A DNA stretch of 64,000 bases from Rhizoctonia solani (lineage: Eukaryota > Basidiomycota > Agaricomycetes > Cantharellales > Ceratobasidiaceae), in assembly GCF_016906535.1 (NCBI RefSeq), contig NC_057385.1:2418001-2482000 (forward strand), read 5' to 3'. The stretch's first letter is position 1. Each line of letters opens with the position of its first letter. Below, piece after piece: positions 34,039 through 46,097 of the stretch. The notes beneath the pieces were generated by a model. That model ran no database searches. It had not been told where the DNA came from and saw only the letters and a program-made list of their open reading frames with translations. The position numbers and the translations under genes are program-made.

Positions 34039-37000
34039 TTAAAAGGTTTGTGGAACGCTCAATAGTTGTCCAGTCGGGCTTCCATGGTTCACGGGGGGAC
34101 TCGCCTGTGCCGACGTCACTCCGTTCGTAGTAACCCCAGGCCGGGCTGTAGGCGTTCGATTCCACTGTGGGCGCTGTTGAGGCAATGTCAATTGAATCGG
34201 TGGAGTCCCCATCATCCCGTTCACATAAATCCCTCCGTTCTGCGAATGGAAAGCACGTTTCAATTCGATTTGCTGTTGCTGCGTGAGCTGCTGGTACGCT
34301 GCTTGAGCTGTAGGATTGGGAGCCGTGCCGTTGGCCATACTTGACAAGGGACGCAGCGGAGATCCACCGCGGTTATCATGGGGACTTGCACTCCCTCTCT
34401 GTTGTTGAGGCACCGCCAGTCCACCCGCCGTAGTCCCGTTAAGTGTCCCAACACCTCCAGCACCAGGAATAACCATCGCGCCTGTGGTGCCAGGAACGTT
34501 AATGGTCGGCGTGCCATTGGTAGTGATCGTCGTCCCCTGCGCCGAACCCGGCCTCTGTACGGCCGGTGGCGTCCCATTCGAAAGCGGTTTCCCGTTGGGC
34601 ATACCGACTGGCGGTCGGGACTGGCGAATCGCCACCTGGGGCTGGGTACTCGATGGGCGAGCCTGGACTTGAGCCTTTTGCTGCATCGCCAGCGCTTGTA
34701 ATCTCGATGCGGTAGCGGGCGTGACTGTGGTGGTAGGCACTGGCGATGCAGTGATGGTAGGCTCAGAGGGAGGAGTAGCAGTCGCGGTAAGGAGTGGCGG
34801 CGGCAGGCGTTGGACTGGGTTTCGGTTGAGGAGGATTCCGTTCTAATTCGAGCTGACGTTGCCGGGCTTGATCCAGGGCCATGAGGGGTATCGAGGTTCG
34901 ATGTTGTGATGGGATCAAGTGTTGCAGAATTGCTGACTGGTCGCTCGAGAGAAGCTCGTAGTCCTCAATAGAGTGTCGTGCCAATCGAGAGAGTATGAAC
35001 CTGGGCATGGCATGAGGCTACGAAAACCAAACCAAGTCAGGTGACTCACCTATCCGCATAATCATCTACCACAATCGGCTGGTCCACGTTCTCTTCCAAC
35101 CTCTCGTCTCGGTCGTACCTCCACCTTTCGCTCAACACAATCGCGCGCTCAAATTCTTCCTCCGTGACGACCTCGCCATTCTTGAGTTTGAGAGCCATTG
35201 CGCCCTCGGATGCGTTTGCAGAGGATTCGCCTGGCCTGGGCCACCGAGGTACAAATTGCAAACTCTCCAATCTTCCCATCGATTCTCTACCAGATGTGCT
35301 ACCGCTCGCAATGGCCGGACTGGTGGTGGGCCGTCGGTCGACGAACCTTCGTCCACCTCGACCGACGCGTAACCGAACACCGCGAATTTGGCGTTCGGGA
35401 GGAGCGGGCGGGGGAGAGGCATGTACGTCGCATCGGTAAGGTCGTCCCACCATCGCTCTTGCTGAGGGTTTCGCTGCATAAATTCGTCGACCTTTTTCCT
35501 GTTTGCAGCGGCCACAGCGCGAGGGTCGGGCATCTCTGTCGGACCGGATGGAGTGGGCGTTTCTGCTTGTTGGGGAGTCGGCACGGTTGGCCTCCGAGAA
35601 AGTCGAATGGTACTGCAACAGGTGAGTAGGAGCCAAGCAACGTATGCACGTCGCACTCACTTGGTACCCTCCAACTTTGGGCGCTTGACAATCTTATCGA
35701 CCAATACCTCGTCATCATCCCGAGATCCAAATGGTGTTGTCGGAAACTTGCGTTTGACCTCGGCGAGATTCATGCGGCAATTCATAATCTGACGCTCTTC
35801 GAGCGCGCGATTGTGTTTCAACTGCTCCCGACGCACGACCGACTGAGCAATATGCTGTAATTGCCTGATATTGTTAAACAAGCTCTGCATGCGGTCGACG
35901 CTGCCCGTGTCGCTACGGCGAGTCTTGCGGACGGGCTTAGCATCACGGCGACGGAAACACACATAGGGATCGCCCTCATTGGTTTCGTCGGACTACATAC
36001 AGGATTAACACATGGTGATGATCACAGGGTGCCGCTGCTTACGTTGATCTGGGGAATGATGCGGCGGCCATCTCGCTCGAGCCTGCGTTCGCGCCAGTGT
36101 GGGTAGATGACACGGAACATGCGCAAGAGTTGAGCTGGAGGAGGCACAGAATCGGGTACCCGGTAGTCCGGGAAGAAGGATATCGGAAGACGGTTGGAAA
36201 ATACGGGCTCGAAATCGGTCAGAGTGGGGAATTTAGATACATCCTGTACAAGGTCAGCAACAAGCCAAAGATCATCAGGATCAACTCACAGCATGCAGAC
36301 AGGGATGGCGTTCGTCGGTGATACGCTCGAGTATTCCCATGACGAGCTCGAATTCGTCCTCGGTGATGGCCACCGAGGGCGACTCGGGCTCCTTTCCACG
36401 AGCTTTGGCGCTCCGAGGCAGACCGCGCGACGGGGACGAGGCACGTGCAGCATCGGTGAGTTCGGCATTGTTTTTGGAAAGCCATTCGGCGTCGACCTCG
36501 TCCATGTAATAGGTACATCCGGCGGCAATGGCTCCGACCTGGGTCTCCTCGACGGTGTCTGAAAACCGGACGTAGCCTTCCGGCTCTTCCCAGCGGTTGG
36601 CAGTATAGTAACGTTCCCAATCGGGAGCATGACCTGCCGCATCGGGGGTCGGGATATAAGCGCTGGAGCCAGAAGCGCGTGGCTGGCCCGAGGCTCGCAG
36701 CGAGGCGGCGGAAAGTACGGCTTGGAGATGGTGTTCCTGTGAATGTGTAATGTGTAAGCGCTGAGTCAGCAGACTCCGGACACCGCGTGAGCCAATGGTG
36801 GGTTGCCACGGGTGGGATGTTGGGCGGACAAGGGGAGAAAAAGTTGATCGGTGGACATCGGCTTACATGTGAGTCCTCTGCGTCGACGCCAGCGGTGGAG
36901 GAGACCTTGTTCTTTTCGTCTTCGTCGTCGATGGCAGGCTGATCGGCGTCGATGTCGCCGTGGTGGACGACGAGCTTGAGCTTGTTGGTGAGTCGCGGCT

Positions 37001-37043
37001 TGGAGCGCGACTTGGTGCCGTAGCCTGTCGCATTGCCCCGCAT
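34039..37043 (-). CDS. EPL1: Enhancer of polycomb-like protein, NuA4 subunit (two frameshifts)
   Basis: Epl1 bridges the Esa1 acetyltransferase module to NuA4 on nucleosomes. Start ATG at 37043-37041 (MRGNATGYGTKSRSKPRL). The EPcA domain reads YYMDEVDAEWL near 36500, EDEFELVMGILERI near 36340, then FPDYRVPDSVPPPAQLLR, FRVIYPHWRERR and, after an intron, DPYVCFRRRD. A second conserved block is VGRGGRRFVDRRP (about 35330-35380). The C-terminal part is Gln/Pro/Thr-rich (34039-34740) and ends GQLLSVPQTF. The frame changes at about 35407-35414, in a run of Cs on the coding strand, and again near 34785-34803. Without those corrections the protein would stop after WWDDLTDATYMPLP plus an unrelated tail. 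About 890 residues if corrected. Confidence 0.9.
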
Positions 37044-37867
37044 CAGTGGTCGTCGCAGGTGCTAGCAAGCAGAGCCAGCAAGCGTAGATCAGTCGTACAA
37101 ACTCCCTCCAAACCGGGGGCGAGGGGACTTGTTGTTTGTGACGCGAGCAACCAACCCCGGACCCCTATCACCCACACTCTCACACACAAGTCACATGACC
37201 TGCTTCTGTAACCGCCTCCATCCAATTTCCCTAATCCGGTACTCCCTTGCTTGCGCTCCCTCGACGCTCACCGACGCTGCGCACACTGTTTGCCATCTGA
37301 TACCCATCTGCTATCATACCCCTATGCCATATATCCGGCGCCGATCACTCACTCAGTCTCTATGCGGCTGACCCACCGCCCCATCTCAATCAATCCTCAC
37401 GGATCTTCCCGCAGTGCCTTCTTCGCTCGACGTCTATTTTCCTCTTGCTGATCATTCCTCCATCTCAGGCTACTCTATTCACTTCTATGTCACTAGCCCA
37501 GTGTCTCCAGACGATCGCATCGTGATCCCAGAGTATTCGATTGGTGTCGTCATTGTCCGTAAGACGTCACTATCCGGTCACACTGCCAATGGCTTGCCTT
37601 TTACGACCGTCGTGCTTTTAAGGAGCTTTTAGCCTAGGCAATGCTTTCCTCTCATATTAGATGCTGCTACTTGGTGGCTCGTGGGCCAAGGTGAGCAATG
37701 TATTCATATTGCGAATGTTTTACTCTTATGCCTCTGTCTACCCCTTCTCAGATCTAAAGATCCAACATCGTTGACCGAAATATATACTGGATACAATCAT
37801 TGGATAACCTCGGCGTGGCATGCACCAGATATGAACCAGACAACGATACCCATGGCTAGAGTTTGCC
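37044..37867. other. EPL1 promoter and spacer
   Basis: Contains TCACATGA at 37192-37199, 149 bp upstream of the EPL1 start. Pyrimidine-rich on + from 37200 to 37460. No gene recognised. Confidence 0.35.
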
Positions 37868-38517
37868 ATGAATGTGTTTCATCTGCCATATACCCTTGCT
37901 GTATCACAACCTCAGCCTTTTGTCGCCACGAAACTACCACGAGAGACTTGGGAAGCAGTTTTGCTCGATGTTGACCTCGACAAAAGCTCCACTGATACCT
38001 TTTCAGAGGACTTTACGGCCATGCTGCTTGCATATCACACCCAATCCGAGGCCCATTCGAATGAACTGGCAAGCACATTCCTGGACAAACCGCTTCGGGC
38101 TATTGGAGTGGAATGCAAGAATTTGGACGGGCCACACCAACAGCTAAACCAACATAATTCTACCTTGTATCTCCCTGGAACAATCGCACAACGAATAACC
38201 CGCGCTGGATTCAATACCCAGCAATTTTGGGATACCTTTCAGCAGTCAGAAGATAGATGATGCAGCTCGTCAGAGGACTTTCATTCCTTTATGGACTCCA
38301 GGCTTGTTTATCAGATGCATTAAATCTAAATGGACTTTCGCTAGGCTAATGTTTTCAGCCCAACTGTATTCGGTGCAACGTTCGTCAGCTCACTTTGATA
38401 ACGAGCTCAACCCACCGCGTGGTGGTCATTTTGAGCTACTTCTTTGCGCGTTCGCTTCGGATCGCGAACAATCTATGTCTAGTTTATACGCTAGCATTAT
38501 CGACATGTGACCAGATT
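37868..38517 (+). CDS. Unrecognised protein or gene remnant
   Basis: A 130-codon open frame (37868-38260) has protein-like composition: KLPRETWEAVLLDVDLDKS, FTAMLLAYHT, IAQRITRAGFNTQQFWDTF. One base further, a second frame carries on without a stop to about 38517 (TFIPLWTPGLF, HFELLLCAFASDRE). The same kind of one-base break is seen in real genes of this window, so the two may be one gene of about 215 codons or more. No family is recognised and the start is uncertain. Confidence 0.35.
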
Positions 38518-39732
38518 ATCGCCACATGAACATTAGAATAGGTCCCATGCCAAATTCCGACTCTCACGGAAAATACAGATACTATATCCGGGCAGGGTAC
38601 ATTGTTCGTCGCCTCATACGGCGCATCAATACCATTCCCGGCTCGTGTTGTCGCAATCCGGCAGGTTCCGAGTCCAGATTCAATGATTTATGCGAAAAGG
38701 ACGCTATAGTGTTATATAATAACTGTGCATATGCACCGACTTCGAAAGGCACCTTATCTGGATATTCCTGCACATTTGCGCAAGGTTACTTCTATCCGCT
38801 GTCTTGACCTCCACATGTTCTGGTGTTCGCTTATAGGTATCATCATCCATGATCTACGATACGATACGGATCGCGATTGGCTATCACACCCAAGGCGACA
38901 TGCTGGCGATATACAAGACGCTGAAATCCATCCACCCATTCCTAATATTTTCCGACAAATTGCCCGACACTCATCCCATGCCTCAACACGAAAAACCAAT
39001 CTCATGACTTTACCAATCTTGTAACGAGGGGATGGCATGGAATAAGAATGGCGCTAGACCTCGTCGAAGTGTAGATAACAAGAATGCAGGATAATATCAG
39101 CATCAATTCCACAATTGAATTCCTCCCTACGGAACTCGGTGTACCCTGCAAGAACTGGCCGTGATAGGAGGCAGGTTTCTAATTGCCAACAAGCGAGCAG
39201 CCATATGCTCTTGGAAAATGGCGCTTTGACACCTGGCGACAGTCGTAGCACGCGATCAATCAAAACGGGGAGAACTTCCCTTTCGCTTGTTCTGAACATC
39301 ACAGGCCACTTAATTCCCCGGTATGTACATTCACAGAATTTGGTGAACTGATCAACCGAGACTTGGGCTTGGCCGCAGCAACATGTCTCTTCGTTCTAAT
39401 ATTAAACCTAGCTATATTCTACGATAAGTCGAGAACCATTGTGCTTCAAGACGGGGGCGTCATGTGAGAATCTAGCACATTTCATACGAATCTTTCGACG
39501 ACCACGCAGGAAGGTGTACGAAGGCTTACTCGACCAGAACGCCACGCATGGCAGCACTCCCGCCTGATACATCGCACGCACGCTTCGCTGCACTTCAACC
39601 ATGCATTCCCATATGCTGTATCTGCCGGCGGTCGGTGCGACGCGCATATATAAACTAATTGCGCCCGGCCTCGGTTAGTATCACATCCGTCTAGGGATAA
39701 CTCGTCCGAGGTTTACTTGTCTACTACCCAAA
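38518..39732 (+). other. Gene-poor stretch, scattered open frames
   Basis: Short frames at 38725-39024 have some protein-like character (LDIPAHLRKVTSIRCLDLH) and might be further pieces of the unknown gene before them. The rest is the promoter of the first M35 protease gene. Confidence 0.3.
39647..39654 (+). promoter_or_regulatory. TATA box of M35 protease gene A
   Basis: TATATAAA, 80 bp upstream of the ATG at 39733, inside GCGCATATATAA, a 12-mer repeated in front of copy B. Confidence 0.65.
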
Positions 39733-41006
39733 ATGCGCTCCACTTCTGCTGTCGTTGCTGCCCTTGCTGCATGCGTTGCTGCCGCTCCTTCCCTCAAACT
39801 CACCGTCACTGGTCCATCTGTTGTGACTGATGTCGATAACCTCACTGTCAAGGCCATCGTCACCAACACCGGCGCAGAGACCGTCAAGCTCTTGAAGGAT
39901 CCTCGCACAGTCCTCAGCGACTGGCGTACCAACACCTTCGCTATCGAAGGTGCCGCTGGCACCCCGGCCTTTACCGGAATCAAGGTCAAGTAGTAAGTAG
40001 CGGCTTGGCGCGTGTATAAACCATTTTGCTCATATAGTGATTTAGCTCCCCTGAGCTCGCCCTCAAGTCTGGTGACGAGTCCAAGTTTGCCGTCCTCGCT
40101 CCCGGCCAGTCCTTTGAGCTGACCCACGATCTTGCTGGTGTCTACAACTTTACTCGCTCTGGCGCCGGTGACTACAAGGTAATTTTGGTTATATATGTCG
40201 ATGTTAGTTGGTGATTAACCCATCCCGGTAGTTCTCTGCTGGAAACGTCTTCCAATACGTCGACTCAACGGTCAACTTGCCACTGTTGCCGCCGAGGCTC
40301 AGTCCCACAAACTCAAAGTCGGAGGCTCGCTCGCTTCCTTCAAGGGCGCCCCCAAGCACGATAAGAGCGGCATTGCTCGTCGTGCAATCGGATACACGAG
40401 CTGCAGCTCTACTCGGCAGTCTCAGATCGCCACTGCCGCCAACTCGGCAAATAGCTACGTTTCCAGCGCAAACTCGTACCTGGCTGGTATCTCGAGTGGA
40501 ACCACTCGCTACACGGTAAGCTTTGCTTCTGGTACTATTCGTCATGTGCTTCCTGACACACCGGCATCGGGAACTAGACCTGGTTTGGTACCTTTACGTC
40601 TTCGCGCTTCAGCACCGTCAAGTCTCACTACAGCTTGATCGGTACCGATGCCACCTCCACCACCTATGATTGCACCTGCACCGAGTCTGGCACCTACGCC
40701 TACGTCTACCCGAGCTCCCCCGGCTATGTCTACCTCTGTGGTGCCTTCTGGAATGCTCCCAAGTAAGAATAACATCTCATACCAACAGTATGACAAATGC
40801 TAATCACCTGATTTAGCACCGGCACTGACTCTCGCGCCGGAACCATTGTTCACGAGCAATCCCACTTTACCGTCAACGGTGGCACTGATGACCACGTTTA
40901 CGGCCAGTCTGGTGCCAAGTCTCTTGCAAAGTCCAGCCCGGATCAAGCTATCGACAATGCCGACAACCACGAGTATTTTGCGGAGAACAACCCTGCTCAA
41001 TCCTAA
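39733..41006 (+). CDS. Secreted M35 metalloendopeptidase (deuterolysin / peptidyl-Lys type), copy A
   Basis: Zinc endopeptidase of the aspzincin clan, secreted. The signal peptide [20 protein letters not shown] is followed by a pro-region ([30 protein letters not shown]) and the mature domain from about [15 protein letters not shown]. Zinc ligands lie in HEQSH and GTDDHVYG, the HExxH plus GTxDxxYG signature of this family. The end reads [12 protein letters not shown] with the stop at 41004-41006. Five exons; the first intron acceptor is GATTTAG near 40047, giving [13 protein letters not shown]. Near 40279 one G is missing (TTGCC for TTGGCC), breaking the frame between the pro-region and the AEAQSHKL segment. 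A TATA box lies 80 bp upstream. About 345 residues. Confidence 0.9.
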
Positions 41007-41693
41007 ATGGCCTGTTATATCGCTGGGTAAAATCGTGAAATTTCTCATATCAACCTTTGTTATATGTGGCTATGAGGAAAATAATATTCGTTCTTTCTTC
41101 GCTATATATATATGGGCAAAAGTGCCTGAACACGATTGAAACTTAGCATCGCGCCTAAAACGACATTGGATATACGTGACCATGCTGCGCTGTCGCTACG
41201 TGGTAGCGTGCCCTTTGTTTCTCCGTTGCTGAGGCTCGCTCGTGGTACAAGGTTAAAGGATACCGCGTTTTCTTTTTACGTTCACTTGTGCCGCGTGCTT
41301 CAGGAGCCACTGCTGTCACGGAATTCGCCATACGAATCGTTCTCCTGGTTCATGTAGGTGGCTTAGTCTTTCTTGAATTCTATTCCCTGATGAATGAGCT
41401 TGGTGGTTTGGTATAGCCTTGGACGAAATAAACGTATGATTTACATGTGTTTCTTTTAGCTGAATCGTCTGGTTTAGGTTGAGTTTACAGATACTGGCCT
41501 GATACTGCACGCAGTAACCACGTGCGAACCCACTCGAGAAAGCACCGCGTATTGTAATATCCTTGGGATTACGGTATGGACATAACCGGAAGTGAATAGT
41601 GACGAAAAACGGATGGCGATCATACCGACTGCGCATATATAAGATCACACGCCGAGCGTCAGTGCCACAACTGTCACAACCACCCCAGCCAAG
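41007..41693 (+). other. Spacer between the tandem M35 genes
   Basis: Holds CACGTG at 41519-41524 and the copy B TATA box. No gene. Confidence 0.5.
41636..41643 (+). promoter_or_regulatory. TATA box of M35 protease gene B
   Basis: TATATAAG within GCGCATATATAA, 51 bp upstream of the ATG at 41694. The same 12-mer precedes copy A. Confidence 0.65.
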
Positions 41694-42993
41694 ATGCGTT
41701 TTGTACTCACTAATACTGCAGTTTTTCTCCTCCCTGCGTTCGTGTCGCTGTTCCTTCTTTAAGCCTTACTGTCACTGGGCCTTTAAATGTTACCGATGTC
41801 GATAACCTTTTTGTGAGGACGGTCGTTACTAATACTGGTTCCGACTCTGTCAAACTCTTGAAGGACCCAAGTTCTGTACTCAGCGATTGGCAAACAAATT
41901 CGTTTATTATTAAAAGTAGAATAGGGACGCCGTTATTCACCGGTATTAGGATTAAATAGTGAGTGAAATCAGAACAGAGTACAAAGCTGGCTCAAATATT
42001 GCCAACAGCTCGCCGGAGTTGGCACTAAAATCTGGGGATGAATCGAATTTTGTGATTCTCGCATCGGGGGAGTCTTTCGCATTGGCTCACAGCCTGGCTG
42101 GGGTCTACAACTTTACTCGTTCTGGAGCTGGCGAATATAATGTACGTGACCGCACTCAAGTGATCATCCAGTGCTGATGGGAGTTTAATCGGGCTCTAAT
42201 ATGCACTCAGTTTTCAGCGAGTAATATCTCCAATATGTAGACGAGAACGGCCGGCTTGCCGCTATAACGGCAGAGACAACGACAAACAAACTTAGGATTG
42301 GGGGATCACTGGTCGCTCTTAGACACAAGGAAAAGCCGAGCCGACGCGCAATGCTTCGCAGAGACATTGGATACAGTGGCTGCTCAGAGGCCCAAAAGTC
42401 ACAGATCAGCACCGCAGCCAACTTTGCGAACGAGTATGTTGCCAACGCAACTGCGTATCTAAGAAGTATCTCAACGGGTACCACTCGATACACGGTATGT
42501 ATGCGCCATGTTCAACATCAGTAAACGCCCGTTAAACACCCGTGTTGATTCAGCAATGGTTTGGAACCTTTGACTCAACACGTTTCGGTACAGTCAAGTT
42601 ACACTTTGAAAACATCGGAACCGATGCGACTTCGTCGACTTACGATTGTGGCTGCACACAGTCAGCCACATATGCCTATGTGTATCAGGACCGCCCAGGA
42701 TATGTTTATTTATGTGAAGCATTTTGGTCTGCTCTAGAGTAAGTGATATCAATCATTATACGAGTGAAGTTTTGAAGCCAGTTCCTAACCGTGACACTTC
42801 TAGCGTCGGGTCAGATTCGCGTGCAGGCACGATTGTCCATGAGCAATCACACTTCGTCGTCAATGGGGGTACTGATGATCATGTTTACGGCTCAGCTTCC
42901 GCTCGCTTATTAGCCCAATCGAATCCAGATCAAGCGATCGACAACGCTGATAATCACGAGTATTTTGTTGAGAACGACCCAGTTCTTATTTAG
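41694..42993 (+). CDS. M35 metalloendopeptidase, copy B (tandem paralogue, two frameshifts)
   Basis: Same exon plan and order as copy [46 protein letters not shown], zinc motif [18 protein letters not shown], end [12 protein letters not shown]. The zinc ligands are kept. Two breaks disrupt the frame: near 41745, between the signal peptide ([17 protein letters not shown]) and AVPSLSLTV, and near 42228-42231, after FSASNI. Its codons end in A/T far more often than those of copy A, and residues differ widely, so the duplication is not recent. It may be a decaying pseudogene, or an active gene with the same base errors as its neighbours. The active-site conservation argues it was functional until recently. 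Confidence 0.85.
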
Positions 42994-43133
42994 TTTGGAT
43001 AGCGTCGATTCATATAGAGATCGCTTAGTTGTATTAATTTACTTGTTATTGTATTACTTTCATGCGTGTAACTCAATTGAACCACGGGCATAAGATGTCA
43101 GTTTATATTAGTGTTACATAATCGCGCAATTCT

Positions 43134-44396
43134 CTACTCTTCAGGAGCATGGAAATTGGCCATCTTGGTGGTTTCGACGGGTTGCCCAAAAACATCGATC
43201 GCATTAATTCGCGTTTCATCCTCGTTGCCGTGGTTGGACGCGACAAAATCTAAGGAATAGAGTGAGAAATTCAACTGGATTTAATCGAATCAACGATACT
43301 TACGTGCAGGCTTCTGACGGATTGGAAGCGTACATATCGTAAAGCATTCGACGAGAGTTGGCTATGTCATCTGGGGATAACTCTTCAATTACCTGCGCCA
43401 TATCAGGCTCAATTGCTGATTCAACATCTTCAAATCCAATTGAGGCGCGATTGATGGCGAGTTTAATGGCTTTGGGGGCATGTGAGGCATCTACTGTATG
43501 TATGACTATGGATCGGATGCGAACAGCTTGATTGAACTGTGAGCCACCATATTATTTTAGGAACGTATGTGCAGGAATCTAACGGTAAACCTACATAAAG
43601 GTTAATAAGTAATTGTTCGTCTGAATCGCTCTCCAAATAAGATTTCCAGTGTTGAATGTTTTGTTTCCCAGAATACTCTTGATATTATGCGTGTCGGATT
43701 CGTTGAGACAGTTCAACTGAGTAGAATCCAGGTACTCCAATAAGGAAACCTAGGGGATACTAGCATCAGACAACTGGATCCCGAATATGCCAATACAAAT
43801 ACGTACATCCTTGGAGGCAGCCGAGTCATCCTTGGAAGAGCCTCCCCTAGAGAGGTGGGAGCAGGAGCAGGAGGTGCTTGGGCTCGAACGGCATTGCTGA
43901 GTGCCTCTCTATCGGCGCCGACAACAGTGTCCACCACTTCATGGTTCTTAATTAATAGAAAAGTGGGCATAGACTTTACGCCGTACTGATTTGTTCGTTT
44001 AACCAGTGAGATGCATAGAGACGCACTGCAGAAGATTACACACCCTTAAAGGAAGATAAGTAATATCAAAATATTATGCGCTATAGAACATACTTTTTGG
44101 CAACGCCTTGAAGCGCATCAACATCCACTTTAGCAAAGGCAACATGCGTGTACTAGAAGAAGTGTCAGAGAAAGTCGTATTTGAAGTGTGTTGTTTACCT
44201 GTTGACTGAGTTGCTCATAGAACGGTGCAATTGCATGGCAAGGTCCGCACCACGCAGCGTGGAAGTCAATGACCACCAAACCGGAAGCTTTGTTATTTAG
44301 GAGAGTGTCCTGGAGTACATTCAGATCTTGAACCGGAGTGTACAGTAGTTTACTTGCCAAGTCGGACGAACTATGGATATGCCTTAAGAACGCCAT
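43134..44396 (-). CDS. Thioredoxin-like protein with C-terminal PITH domain (TXNL1 type)
   Basis: Start ATG at 44396-44394. The thioredoxin fold has [24 protein letters not shown] with the WCGPC redox site, then [10 protein letters not shown] and [20 protein letters not shown]. The second half is a PITH (proteasome-interacting) domain: [39 protein letters not shown], ending NFHAPEE at 43134. In animals and fission yeast this protein docks on the 26S proteasome lid; that role is inferred. A Pro/Ala linker (APPAPAPTS) separates the domains. It shares a 131-bp divergent promoter with NSE1. About 310 residues; no frame break noticed. Confidence 0.9.
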
Positions 44397-44527
44397 ACGT
44401 GCAAGCAGATTATGGTAGTCAATTACTCAGTGCCAAGGGTCTCATTTATAGTCACGTGAGGTCGCAGAAAGATCCGTGGTGGCTGTACTATCGACGTGCT
44501 TGTTTACTTCCATACGCGTCTGGTACA
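44397..44527. promoter_or_regulatory. Short divergent promoter, TXNL1-like / NSE1
   Basis: 131 bp between two start codons, with GTCACGTGAG at 44451-44460 close to its middle. Confidence 0.6.
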
Positions 44528-45897
44528 ATGACTGTCAGCAAAAGTGATTATAAACGGCTGTTTCTTCAGGCAATGCTTCAGCGAAGATGGGCTTCGGAAA
44601 CAACTGTAAAGGTGTTGTTTTGAAGTGCATGGAAGCCACCAAGGTAAACAAGCGTCGTCCAAGTTAGGCGCCTTAACTCTAATTTCGAGCAGAAATCAAT
44701 CCAGGATTGGTTCAACCATACCAAGAAAACGAGTTCGCATCCGATAGTGGGAGGAGCTTTGTTACTGAAGTTAACCAGGATGTGAGTTGTCTAGGGCTAA
44801 CGAGTGTGGGTGGAACTAATAGTTTCAATAGCTTGAGAAGTTTGATCTACGTTTCAGCAGCACCAAGACGAATGCACAGGCGAGACTTTATGGGCAATAG
44901 TACGTTATTTAATATGTCCACACTAATAAGCTTGACCTCTCTTCCTAGATAAACACCAAACAAGACGCTGCAACGATGCTTGCTACCGAATACAACGCAA
45001 CAGAGATACAATATTTCAAGCTAATCGTAAGTTTATTACTTTACATTTATTGCGGTATGCAGGAATAATCTGTGAAATAGGTTGAGCAAATAATGCTCGC
45101 CGATAACGAAGTGTTTTCCATTCCTGCGACAGCTGCTCTACGGGAGGTATCACAATTACAGGGTAAAGGCATCACAAAAGCAGAAGCGAGCATGTACTTT
45201 CGAGTTTTGTTGCCAAAGGATGGCTTATGAAAAGCAAGTGAGTGAGGAGGTTTTGTCTCATCCATTAAACCTGACCTCAACGAGATCCCAGGCGGGGACG
45301 GTATTCACTTGCTCCTAGGGCCTTACTTGAGTTACAAACATACCTCCGTGACGCCTACCCAGATGAATACACCGAATGCACTACGTGCTTGGTGGGCATG
45401 ATGTTTCTTATATATGACATAGTGGCTTATTCCAGTTTAGGAACCAGTGACAAAGGGAATTGCTTGCCACACCAATAATTGTGGCGCCCGCTTGCACATC
45501 CACTGCTACGCGGTAGTAGTTCGTGCTGCGCGCGACAGAGGCGTTCAGTGTCCAACGTGCGGAAGTAGTTGGGAAGATGAAAGTGTCCGAAAAATCGGGG
45601 AGGAAGCGGTTAAAGGTAATCAAACGCATCGGCGGGCAGCTAGAGGTAATGAAGAAGAGCCCGAAGAGGAGGATCTCGAGGAAGAAATGGAAGACGCAAT
45701 GCAGGGAGCTGAATCGGAGGATGACATGGCTGTTGATGAGTCCACTCAAAATTCCTCAGTAAAGAACAAGAAAGGAAAAGGGTGAGTAACTTTGGTCACA
45801 GTGGACCCGTTATTTACTTCGACTCAGGCGGGCTCTGGCTACCCAACAGAGCGAGGCGGGACCATCACAGGCGAAGCGCAGCTCGCGTCGCAACTAA
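44528..45897 (+). CDS. NSE1: SMC5-SMC6 complex subunit NSE1 (RING-like)
   Basis: Part of the Smc5/6 complex in DNA repair, working with Nse3 and Nse4; its RING-like domain supports ubiquitin transfer. Start ATG at 44528 (MTVSKSDYKRLFLQAMLQRRW). Winged-helix part: EVFSIPATAALREVSQLQGK and LMKSKRGRYSLAPRALLEL, which joins across an intron exactly as in other Nse1 proteins. The RING-like zinc domain reads ECTTCLEPVTKGIACHTNNC, then LHIHCY and VQCPTC. The tail is strongly acidic (EEEPEEEDLEEEMED), then basic (KNKKGKG, then KRSSRRN) with the stop at 45895-45897. About 310 residues; at least six introns. Start sits 131 bp from the divergent thioredoxin gene. Confidence 0.92.
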
Positions 45898-46042
45898 GAC
45901 AACTTAATTAAGTTATTGATCTGTATGCCCACCATGTACATAATAGAATTTATACAAAACTTTAATTAATTAGGGGTATCTTAGCTATATTCCACTCAGA
46001 TTTGACTTGAATGATTGCAGGGCGGGGTTTATTTGGTGATTT

Positions 46043-46048
46043 CACGTG
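46043..46048. promoter_or_regulatory. CACGTG box upstream of RRM gene
   Basis: In TTCACGTGAT, 49 bp upstream of the ATG at 46098. Confidence 0.4.
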
Positions 46049-46097
46049 ATCGTTATTGGGACCCAGCCAGACCCCAGCGTTAAACTCGGCACCCATC

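Noticed and set aside
35198..35629. Plus-strand frames of 140 codons over EPL1
   Set aside because: Opposite the conserved VGRGG and WWDDLTD blocks of EPL1.
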